From contig NC_069662.1 in the NCBI RefSeq assembly GCF_027244095.1, positions 10,008,501-10,072,500 on the forward strand: a stretch of DNA of 64,000 bases, written 5' to 3'. Positions 55,217-64,000 of the stretch are shown here, one piece after another. The translations under genes were made by a program, and so were the position numbers. The notes below the pieces were generated by a model. That model was not told the origin of the DNA. It ran no database searches and saw nothing but the letters and a program-made list of their open reading frames with translations. The stretch comes from Hemicordylus capensis. Its lineage: Eukaryota > Chordata > Lepidosauria > Squamata > Cordylidae. The stretch's first letter is position 1, and each line of letters opens with the position of its first letter.

Positions 55217-58200
55217 CTAGAGAACACAATTGTTTATTGTATTAACTTCTTTTTAATCTGAGTCCACACCTGAGGAAAAGGATGTGAGGAATCTTAGATT
55301 AAATAAAGGGCCACCATTTTATTAACTATTTGAACTAAGGTCTGCCATAGGTTAAACTCAAACTCCGAACTTTACTTTTTCAATTTCAACCCCTGCTAAC
55401 TGGGCAAAGAGGCACCTTTTACCGTGGTGATTCTCTTTATTTAGCAGGGGGAGAGTAACTGGCCCTATCCACCCCCAGCACAGTACTTCCAGTGACTGTT
55501 GCTGGTGTCTATCTTATGTTTCTTTTTAGAATGTGAGCCCTTTGGGGGACAGGGTTCCATCTTATTTGTTTGTTATTTCTCTGTGTAAACCGCCCTGAGC
55601 CATTTTTGGAAGGGCGGTATAGAAATCGAATTATTATTATTATTGTTATTGTTATTATTATTATTATTAATTTTGCCAAACAAAAGATTTGTGATTGTGT
55701 CTGAAAAGTTCAATTTTTGATTCATTTGTCCAGAGAACATTATTCCAGAAGCCTTGTGGATCACCCAGATGCTGAGGACCATCCAGAATGGGTAATCTAG
55801 ATTTATAAATCAAACTTTTCAGACACAGTTACAAATGTCTTGTTTCATAGAAACCAAACACTGCCTTCCAGAATAAGAACCTCATCCCAACTGTCAAGCA
55901 CGGTGGTGGAGACAAGGCATAATGGTTGGGGCTGCTTTGCTGCATCAGGACCTGGATGGTTTGCCATCAGAAATGGAACCATGAATTCAGCTGCAGATCA
56001 GAAAATTCTAGAGGACATTGTCAGGCCATCTGTCTGAGAGCTGAAGCTGAGCCAGAAGTGGGACATGCAGCAAGAAAGCAACCTAAATGCCATTGTCAAT
56101 TCAAGTAAGTCTACCATAGAATGGCTGAAGAAGAAGAGATCATCTATGTTTTGGAGAGGCCAAGCCAAAGCCCTGACCTAAACCCTATTGAAATGTTATG
56201 GAAAGCAAGACCTGAAGGGAGCTGTTCATGCAAGGAAGCCCTCAAAAGTCAATGAGCTGAAACAATTTGTATGGAAGAATGGGCAAGGTTTCCTCCAAGT
56301 CAATGTGATAAATGGATCACTAGTTACAGAAAATATTTAGTTGCAGTTACTGCTGCTTAAGGAGGTGCCACCAGTAGCTGAATGCAGGGTTCACATACTT
56401 TTTCACACATGGATGCTTGCTGTTGACTCTTTCTGTTTAGTGAATTTTCAAAATATCTCTTTTTTGCCTGTGTTATGTATTATTTGAGGTTGCCTTTTTC
56501 TCTTATTAAGGTTTAGCTTAGGATCCAACCATGTTTTGAATAAGAATTGTGCTAGCATACAAACTATCCAAGCGGATTCACAAACATTTTCTCAGCACTT
56601 CATATTAGGATTCTATTCTAATATAATTGTGAATATCTTACCCTTCTGTTTTGAGATTTTCCCTTCTGGACATGCAAGACAGTCATAGCAACAAAATTGC
56701 TCCCCTTCCTTCATGGTCTTCCGATATCCTGGAGGACAATTGACATTACAAACAGAAAGGGGCCGTGCCTGTCCAGAAATGAAAGCAAAGAAAGCTTGAA
56801 TATTCAGTAAACTTGATTTTATTCTTTCATCCATTCATCCATTCATTCATTCAACATATTTTTATACCTCATCTCTGGGCAATTTAAAATTAAAACCATT
56901 TAAACATTAAAATCATTTACATTAAAATAATTTAAAACCAACATTAAAAATTTTGTATTTTGTAGATATATTGTCAGTAGGCTTGAGCCCGAAACATTTC
57001 GGAGGCCATTATAAAGGCCTCCGAAATGTTTTGGCTCGATGGGGGGGTATTCGGTGTTTCGGCACTGATGGGGGTGGTACTTTAAGGGTGGGGGAGGGTG
57101 TACTCCCCCCTCCCGCCACATTTCCCCTGTCGGCGCTCTGTTATTTTCAAGCCCCTTGGGGCAGCAGCATTCCTCCCTGCCGCCCCGTTGCCCTCATCGG
57201 CCAGAAGTGTCCAGAAGTGGCGATCGTACATGTGCCCGTACACAACAGGCACACGTATGATTGCTACTTAATTGGGAGCATGCATGCCTACCCTAATGCT
57301 GACTGTGAGAACAGCCCTGGTGACTCTGCAAAGGCTAGCTTCTCATTTTGTTTACTCAGAGGTCAAAGCACTGTCAAGGGAAATTTGGGTTTGAAATTAC
57401 TACTACTACTACTACTACTATTATTATTATTATTAGTTAATAAACCTAATTTGTTAGCCACTTAACACATTGTTCTCTAGGTGGCTCACAAAACAGCATT
57501 AAAACATCAAGTAAAAACACATAAACACATAATCGCAACTCTAAAAAAAAGGTACAAAAATACAATAAAATAGGGATGTGCACGAGATGAACATTTTGAT
57601 TAGATTTGAGTTCCAGTTGAAACACATGGTTTCAATTCCATCTCAAATCCAATCTCCCCGAAACAGGCTTGATTAAATTCAGATTGGTTTTGATTCAAGT
57701 CAGTCCAAATCTATTTGACCTGTTTTGTAAGTGTAAATACTATGGGAAGAGGGAGAACGGAGGGGGCGGAGAGCCTTCTTTCATTATTTTTTTTACGAAA
57801 GAGGCACCAAGGCTCCCAGTACCTTTTGAAGAACAGAGAGCACAGCGATGGGGAGATGGAAGCCTAACACACCCCCTCTGCAGCCCACCAGCCACTGATT
57901 TAAAAACCAAGAGGTGCAGATGTGCCCTTTGAACTGCTCCTCTGAGCGGTAACAGCAGAGCTCCCACCAGGACTGGGCTATCCTTTAAATGGCCTCCCCA
58001 CGCTTGTGCAGGGACCATTTAAAGGGACAGTCCAGTGTTTCTTTCCTATAACACCAGTGGTTTTTCCCCCTAGCATGTGCAGGGAGGCCATTTAAAGGAT
58101 ACCCCAGTCTTGGTGTGAGCCACCAGTGGGCCACAGGGAGGGATGGTGGGGTAGGGTTGCCACTGCCTCCTTGCCTGCTGTACAGTTGGCATGACAGGTG

Positions 58201-61200
58201 AGGATTCACCTTATTTCCAAAAATAATATTCACTCAGAAATAAGCTGAGCCAACTTTACGTGAAGTTGGCCAGTTCACCTTTAATTTCAATGTGTGAGCC
58301 ATGATCCATTTTTTACACTGGGGAGATGTCAGGACACACCCAGAAATATACAAAGTCCCCACCTGGTTAAACCTGCTGGGCCACACAATGACATCTTCAT
58401 AAATAGTGAACACTTTGTGGGAGGAAGCTTTGGGGTCTATCCTTCCCACTTTTACTCTCATAAAGGACTGATTTGGGAATGTGACCCAGTTGATAATATC
58501 AAATCCGGCTTCTAATTCTCCATTCTCATCAAAGCAAACATGTTCCCCAGCACTGTTGTTAAATGAGACCCTTCTCAGAAAGTGATGGAGCTAAAGAGGG
58601 GAAAGCATGAGCCATAGAGAAACAAATAAAGAGGTAAATATGTGGTCCCCCCCGCATAATAAAAGCTTCCTATAAAATCTGCACAAGGCAAACACTAACA
58701 TTGTTTCCAAAAAGTTCAATTTTTGATTCTGGATGACCCATTCTGGATGACTCTGGGCATCTGGATGACCCACAAGGCTTCTGGAATAATGTTGCCTGGA
58801 CAGATTAATCAAAAATTGAACTTTCTGGACACCATCACAAATGTTTTGTCTGGCAAAAACCAAACACTGCTTTCCAAAGTATGTATGAAACCCATCCCGA
58901 CTGTCAAGCATGGTGGTGAAGGCGTCATGACTTGGGGCTGCCTTGCTGTATCAGGGTCCAGATGGCTTTCCATCATTGATGGAACCATGATTCAGCTGCA
59001 CATCAGAACATTCTGGAGTACAATGTCATGCCATCTGTTTGTAAGCTGAAGCTGAGCTGAAAGTGGGTCATGCAACAAGACAATGTCCCTAAACATTATT
59101 TAGCTGTGTAGTTTAGCTGTGTTGTAACATGGTTCAACTCCTGTTCCCCCCCATCTCCCCCCCCTCCCCACAACATGTGGAAAAAGAGAACAGGCCTAAC
59201 CTAATCCAACAACAGGCATTGGAGGAACTTGTATGCCTCCTTTGGCTGATGGTGTGTGAGTTAAAACCAGAGTTGGAGGCACCATCCATGGTCATGTGCT
59301 AAGTGGGTTCCTTCCTTCTCATTCATCAGCTAAAGGGCAGCTTTTGTGTACAAGGAAGCCCTCCAACCCAGTTACTGCTTAGCAGATGATCACATTAGGT
59401 GCCTCATGTATTGTTCCCTCTAATTTTTATAACCTGTGAGCGGAAAGAGTTTTGTCCTGGTCAGGAGCATCAAGTGCTTCTGACTTCTAATGATAGAATT
59501 CTGAAAAACTCCAGAACTTGTGCTGCTGTATAATTAGTAAACGAGCCTACTGCAGTCCCAGTGTTAGCTGGGGTACCAGTGAATGGACTGTAAAATGAAA
59601 TGAAATCAAAACCTACTACTTACTTTTCCATACCCTGGATTGGCAAAGAAAGATATTTCTAAGGCTAAGTATTACACTCCAAGATATAGTGAACACTCCA
59701 ATATTTGTATTCTCAAGTTATTATACCTGCCACAACTGATGATTTAGAAGCTTCTGTCTCCTTCTGTCCAACAATCCTCTGTGTTTAAATTTGGATGAAT
59801 GCATGGCATCTAATGCATGTGCCACAACATAGACAGCATTGTAGATGCTGTAGCTGTGGCCAGTCATGCTCATTTCAAAAACAGACCCAGGAAGAGTCTC
59901 CAGCTTCTCCTCCCCAGTGCAGATTTTCCTTCTTTCATCATCAACCTCAGAAGTGGGGAATGAACAGAGAAATGCCTCTTGCCAGAACACCTTGATAAAT
60001 CCATCGTCTTTTTCTGAGGTAGGGTTTCTCATCCAAACAAACTTCTGAAATCCTATTACATTCTTAGTTTGAATTGCAAAAGATAAAGCACCATGTAGGA
60101 AGTCTAGGTCCCAGCTTCTTTGAAGTGGAAGTGATGTGAAATCCATCTGGGCTGTCATAATCCACACTTTGGACTTGCCTGATATCTCCTCAAATGTTGA
60201 AATTTCAAGCAATGCTCTCAAAAACATCATTGATTGAATTTCACCATATACAATGGCTACATTAGCAGTGCTTCCCATGACAATATGGATTTTTTCATAC
60301 ACTTTTGCTATCATTTTATCTATGTGACTGGAAAAGGTTAGCTGTAGGAATATTTCTATAAAGTCAAAGCAGATACCTCTGCGGGAATACATGGGAAGGA
60401 CAGTCTGTACAAACGCTTCTCCATTATCATCATCAATGTAAAGTACCCCAATCCATGTCCACTTAAAATACACCAGTAATTCTAGAATTCCTGCATATTG
60501 ATGGGTCCTATGAGGAAACATCCAGTGAAAGAAAGCTTCTTCGCTATTACAATTCATCAATGGAGCAGAGTTATATGGGAGCTAAATAAAAGGATCAAGA
60601 AGAGTAGCAAAACGGTTATTTCCAAAATCAAGTGTGCGAGTTGCTAATTGTACACTTGCTAATTGTACACCATTCTGAACTGAAACTGGCTTTAGTTAAT
60701 AGATTTAACTATTGGATTTCATCCAGATAAAACGAATCTTGACCAAGTTATACTTAGTGCAATTGGACTTAAGTTTAATCACAACTAATTTGTCTAATTG
60801 AATAATGATTCTTAGTCAGGATTCTCTTTCTTTGGATGCAATCTTGTATTTCCATCTTCATATCAATTAGGGGTATACGAACCAGTTTGAGTTCAAACCC
60901 GGTTCTACGTAAACCAGGGCAGTTCGAACAGGACTAGCCTCTCAAAAGGGGCAGCTGGTCAGAGTTCGAACAACATCAGCCCCAATTTGAGTAGAACTGG
61001 ATCAAGACTGGTTCGGGGTGTAAGCTTATAAAGGGGAATCCAGTGAGCAGAGCAAAGGGGACCCTGCACTAAAAGTACTTTAAATGGCAGTGGGAGGGGT
61101 GGGGGCAAGGGGGCTTAGGTGGCCGGAGTAGCTCTGTGGCGGCAGCTCCAAAGTCTGGACTAGTGCTCCCCAGTAGTGTGGTCTGGCCAAGTTGGGCCAG

Positions 61201-62958
61201 GCCATGCTGTTGGGAAATGCCTGTCTGAATTTGGTAGCCACTGCCATTCCCCCACTGAAATGGGTATGCCCCCCCCGCTGCCGCCACCACCACAACTTAC
61301 AGTACTTTTAGCAAAGAGTTCCCTTTTGCTTGTAAAGAGGAATTCTCACCAGATTACCATTAACAGGTTTACTCCCCAAACCGAGTTGAACTGGTTCTGA
61401 ATCAGTTTGACCAGGTTTGAGCACCAAATTGAACTAGGACCAGTTTGACTCAAACTAGCTTCCGGGCTGGTGGTCCAGTTCAAGTTAGGTCCAAACTCAC
61501 AGGGAACTGCCAAAATCAGTTCTGTGCACACCCCTAATATCAGTGACAATGTACATAAAGAATGTAACCCCAATCTACTCCCCCCACCCACAATCCTGAA
61601 TGCACCATAAAGATTCTTATGGAAGCTAGGTGTCATGTGCCATCCCTGGTCAAATTTCATTCTAATCTGTTGAGAAATGACCAAGACATGGCAGTTTAAA
61701 AACTGACCCCTGAGAAAAATTATTGCACTAGATAGCAACATATATTTGGACCAATGTAGTCCTCTACATTGTATTGCCCTGGAACTTTCCCAGTAACAGA
61801 GGAGCAAAATCCAAGGATTTGGGGGGTTAGATAATCCCTCCATGGAGGACCTGCTGAGATGACTTCCTTTCCGTATTCTTGGATTTTGCCATCAAAAGGA
61901 TTGAACAGGGCACCAATTTATTGTAAGGAAGCCCTCCAGCTTTGGGAAATTTAACACAGAGGACAAAGCCAGGAGGTGTTTACCACCTGAAGATCCTAAC
62001 TCTGTACTTCATTCAAAGTGAGAGTAAAGAAAGCTCTTGCATTGTCATTGAATGAAGAACAGAGAGGAAGAATCTTTTTAAAGAAATAGTTTGCATCATT
62101 TCTGCACTTCTGCTTGCACCAGCAGAATTTCAGGATGGACCTGCAGATTTTCTGACTGGATATTAGGAGGTAGCACTTTGAGGAAGCAGTGTACATGCAT
62201 CCCTCTCCAGCTCAATGTTGAGGTGAAAGACATAACCAAAGTGTAGGCACATGGAGTCTAATTATCTTAAAGCCATAATAATAAACACAAAGTCTTTACT
62301 GATAGCATGGCACAGATGTTAAGGTGAGTATCTTAAGCTGTAATCTCCAAACATTTTAACATGCAAGTGAAGTTTTAAGCACTTTTACTCCCATCTTCAT
62401 TTTTGTTATTTTCATTTCAATCAAGTCTCTCTATCTTCGAAACCAGAAAAGTAAGTATAAATGGCAAGGTCAGTATGAAAAAGCACATTATACAGACTCA
62501 GATTTTTGGGATCATCCAACTCAGTGTCATCTACACTGACTGGCTTCAGAGAGTGGTCATTCACAACCTCACCCAGCGATGCCAGGGATAGGACTTGATT
62601 CCAACTACATGGAAAGCATTTTCTCCACTACTGCCCCCTCCCTGGTGCTCTTTGTGCTTATCTTACCTGTGGAACTTTGTAGATGCCCAGGGTGGTAGTC
62701 ATGTAGAAACATATATTAGAGTTAGGTCCCCCAATGACTGCTATCACATTGTTCTCAATATCACACTTGTAGTTAGGGAAGAATCTCCCCCATGTAGAGA
62801 TAAGTTCCATTGCAGCAAGGTAAGTCCAGCTTGAACTGAAATGACTATCATAGATGTGGAAGCCCAGGGAAATATTGGGCAAGAGCCAAGGATTTTCATT
62901 GATCTCCCTTAATGCAAATAGCAAGGCTAGGATGTGCTGATAGGTCTGAGTCATTACT
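54315..62958 (-). CDS. V2R locus D: vomeronasal type-2 receptor, exons 2-6 (exon 1 outside the window)
   Basis: Five V2R exons in order on the minus strand: 62667-62958, 59727-60581, 58363-58590, 56642-56768 and 54315-55216. Lengths (292, 855, 228, 127, 902) and phases match locus C and every frame is open. Exon 1 with the signal peptide was not found up to base 64000 and should lie to the right. Predicted role as for locus C: a family C receptor in basal vomeronasal neurons. Introns of 1.1-2.1 kb hold two Tc1-like copies, a foldback element and LINE/SINE pieces. Nothing visible suggests inactivation, but completeness depends on the missing exon 1. Confidence 0.88.
55388..55670 (+). mobile_element. 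Dispersed SINE/LINE-end repeat with (TTA)n tail
   Basis: TAACTGGGCAAAGAGGCACCTTTTACCGTGGTGATTCTC, then GTTGCTGGTGTCTATCTTATG, GTGAGCCCTTTGGGGGACAG and CCGCCCTGAGCCATTTTTGGAAGGGCGG (a hairpin), ending in ATTATTATT. The same family is at 43114-43235 and its 3' end at 27940-27985. Confidence 0.65.
55672..56400 (+). mobile_element. Tc1-like DNA transposon remnant with internal inversion
   Basis: Most of it reads on the plus strand: LIPTVKHGG-like (55880-55910), a [10 protein letters not shown]-type frame over the catalytic region, and PSPDLNPIE-like (CCAAAGCCCTGACCTAAACCC, 56170). The segment 55672-55765 reads on the minus strand as [17 protein letters not shown], so this part is inverted relative to the rest. 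Many stops. It lies in intron 5 of locus D. A related copy is at 58690-59095. Confidence 0.75.
56642..56768 (-). CDS. V2R locus D exon 5 (cysteine-rich linker)
   Basis: 127 bp. Acceptor CATTTCTGGACAG (AG at 56769-56770), donor AGAAGG|GTAAGA. It reads [17 protein letters not shown], then [17 protein letters not shown] and ISKQK. It ends in phase 1, and the split codon with exon 6 gives aspartate before MEDC. Confidence 0.93.
56981..57037. repeat. Perfect hairpin at the start of a foldback-type element
   Basis: AAACATTTCGGAGGCC (56992-57007) and its complement GGCCTCCGAAATGTTT (57016-57031) around an 8-base loop. It starts TAGGCTTGAGCCCGAAAC, like the ends of the TAGG..TGTGC elements. Confidence 0.7.
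57394..57560. repeat. (TAC)n(TAT)n run and LINE-type 3' tail
   Basis: Simple TAC/TAT repeats at 57400-57436, followed by AATAAACCTAATTTGTTAGCC and CACAAAACAGCATTAAAACATC, a 3'-end type common in this window. Confidence 0.6.
57572..58210. mobile_element. hAT-like foldback element in intron 4 of locus D
   Basis: The left end is TAGGGATGTGCACGAG. Internal inverted repeats are ATCCTTTAAATGGCCTCCC (57979-57997) and GGGAGGCCATTTAAAGGAT (58082-58100), with a second inner GGACCATTTAAAGGGAC. The right end is not identified. Confidence 0.5.
58363..58590 (-). CDS. V2R locus D exon 4
   Basis: 228 bp, open. Acceptor TTCCCCTCTTTAG (AG at 58591-58592), donor AACCAG|GTGGGG. It reads [51 protein letters not shown] and [13 protein letters not shown]. 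Confidence 0.94.
58690..59095 (+). mobile_element. Tc1-like DNA transposon remnant
   Basis: The plus strand reads [43 protein letters not shown] and [15 protein letters not shown], the central part of a Tc1-like transposase. It is truncated and broken. At its left edge 58700-58735 is inverted (complement CCAGAATCAAAAATTGAAC), duplicating a piece of the same transposase. It lies in intron 3 of locus D. Confidence 0.78.
59727..60581 (-). CDS. V2R locus D exon 3 (ligand-binding domain)
   Basis: 855 bp, open. Acceptor CCTTTTATTTAG (AG at 60582-60583), donor GTGGCAG|GTATAA. It starts [17 protein letters not shown], then [93 protein letters not shown] and [19 protein letters not shown]. Confidence 0.94.
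60868..61536. mobile_element. hAT-like foldback element with 8-bp target duplication, intron 2 of locus D
   Basis: The ends are TAGGGGTATAC and, in complement, TAGGGGTGTGCAC. Flanks are ATATCAAT (60860-60867) and ATATCAGT (61537-61544), differing at one site. Inner inverted arms: CTAAAAGTACTTTAAA (61068) versus AGTACTTTTAGC (61302), and AAAGGGGAATCCAGTGAG (61030) versus AAGAGGAATTCTCACCAG (61336, complementary). Non-coding. Confidence 0.75.
61545..62480. other. Intron 2 of locus D, no further feature recognised
   Basis: No repeat family or exon named. At 62480-62600 a decayed SINE-like piece has CAACTCAGTGTCATCTACACTGACTGGC. Confidence 0.4.
62667..62958 (-). CDS. V2R locus D exon 2
   Basis: 292 bp. 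Acceptor GCTTATTGCAG (AG at 62959-62960), donor CCACAG|GTAAGA. It reads [60 protein letters not shown] and GIYKVPQ. The single leading base completes a codon split with exon 1, which lies beyond the window. Confidence 0.93.
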
Positions 62959-64000
62959 CTGCAATAAGCATTACATGATGCATTACAGGGTACCTGCATT
63001 AGAACATTGGCATTTGCTACAGGTCCCTTAAAGTATATTTTTAGTCAACACCTTGCACCAAAATTTTTGGATGGTGCCACTGCAGGAAGTGTGAATAGAG
63101 ACAGGCACACAGCCAAATCTTCCAAACCAGCTTCAACTATTCCATTTGCTGGCAAAAATTTTTTGCTGCAACTTGAGGATGCAGTAAAGGTAAAGTGTGC
63201 CATTGAGTCGGTTTCGACTCCTGGCGACCACAGAGCCATACTGGACTTACAGAGTATGGGTGAGGGGGAAGCCATTTTTGCTGACTTTCCCTATCCTCTC
63301 AAGTGCATTGTGCCACACAAAAACTATGTCCCTGAGGGTCACAAAAATAATCCTGTTGAATAAAAATATAAGATGCTTATCTAATAGAAGAATAATTACC
63401 ACATATGATATTGAAAAAATTGTGCTTAAAACCACAGTAAATTAAGAAGGTAGGCTCAGGGAAATGTCTGGAATGTGAAATAGCTGAACAAGAACTTGTC
63501 AGTAAAATTTGATTGTATAAGTTCTTGCTTTGATTAGATATTATGGGTTTTAGGGGCATTGTAGAGATACATATTAATTATTATTATAATTTTATTTACG
63601 TATTTATATATTTATTTCTCAGATTTGTACATTGCCCCAAACTTTCATCTCTGGGCAGTCAACAATAGCATAAAACAAGTTAAAACATATACAAAAACTT
63701 AAAACTATTTAAGAATTTAAAAATCAACCACAGATTAAAAGCAAAAATTTTAAAAAGCTGAAAAAGCTTGGGAGAAGAGGTGGGTTTTCAAATGCTTTAA
63801 AAAAACTGTAAGAGATGGGGAGGATCGTATTTCAGTAGAGAGCGCATTCCACAGTCTCGGGAAAGCAACCGAGAAGACCCGTCCCCATGTGGTCACCAGC
63901 CAAGCTGGCAACAACTGGAGACAGACCTCTCCAGATGACCTCAATAGGCGGTGGGGCACATAATGAAGAAGATGTTCTCTTAAATACCCAGGGTAAATAA
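62959..64000. other. Intron 1 of locus D (partial): SINE and L2 pieces
   Basis: A short Sauria-type SINE fragment lies at 63186-63250 (TAAAGGTAAAGTGTGCCATTGAGTCGG). No V2R exon 1 (YYQPGD motif) was found here. Confidence 0.5.
63590..63965 (-). mobile_element. L2-like LINE 3' end
   Basis: The minus strand reads VTTWGRVFSVAFPRLWNALS, TEIRSSPSLTVFLKHLKTHL and FSQAFSAF, then a 3' UTR to the AAAT-type tail near 63590. Very similar to 43236-43617. Confidence 0.8.

Noticed and set aside
7068-62958. Possible class C GPCR other than V2R (calcium-sensing receptor or taste receptor type 1)
   Set aside because: Exon lengths, the CCYDC linker and the [18 protein letters not shown] segment, together with tandem clustering, fit V2R.
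1-64000. CRISPR arrays, operons, bacterial signals or retrovirus-like elements
   Set aside because: Intron-containing vertebrate genes and LINE/SINE content throughout; no regularly spaced identical repeats, and no LTR pair or gag/pol/env-like frame was recognised.

Overview
This window is vertebrate nuclear DNA, almost certainly from a squamate reptile (a lizard). The evidence is a head-to-tail array of type-2 vomeronasal receptor (V2R, family C GPCR) genes, all on the minus strand, set in introns and spacers full of squamate-type repeats: Sauria-like tRNA SINEs, a tRNA/5S-derived SINE, L2, CR1 and R4-type LINEs, Tc1-like elements and many short hAT-like foldback elements. All exon borders were read by eye from GT/AG signals, reading phase and matching exon lengths between copies.

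Four V2R loci are visible. Locus D (54315-62958) has intact exons 2-6; its exon 1 must lie beyond the right edge. Locus C (35822-49125) is complete: six exons join in phase to 872 codons plus a stop, with signal peptide, Venus-flytrap ligand domain, cysteine-rich linker and 7TM domain. Locus B (20015-26296) keeps exons 1, 5 and 6, but exons 2-4 are missing and a 3'-truncated L2 LINE occupies the gap; I call it a pseudogene. Locus A (7068-14108) has open exons 1-3 and a relic of a second exon 3 inside intron 2, but no exons 4-6 in the remaining 7 kb. The array therefore shows four states of birth-and-death evolution side by side. If intact, the products would sit in the membrane of basal vomeronasal sensory neurons.

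The most unusual structure is in intron 4 of locus C. A tRNA/5S-type SINE (39407-42222) is split by a 2.5-kb hAT-like DNA transposon (39473-41989) with CAGRGGCGTAAC ends and an exact 8-bp target duplication. On its minus strand this transposon carries a broken copy of coding exon 1 of PPP1R14C (a protein phosphatase 1 inhibitor), including the exon's splice donor and probably flanking intron. It is a host-gene fragment captured by a DNA transposon.

Other points: a near-perfect elongator tRNA-Met(CAT) lies two bases from the head of a SINE (23928-24000); a family of foldback elements has TAGGGRTGTGC-like ends and 8-bp target duplications; two Tc1-like copies in introns of locus D carry a similar internal inversion; an L2 LINE has 236-bp tandem 5' monomers; and a CT-rich minisatellite lies at 29995-30535. 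The first 2 kb is simple-sequence-rich with no recognisable gene. I saw no retrovirus-like or LTR element.
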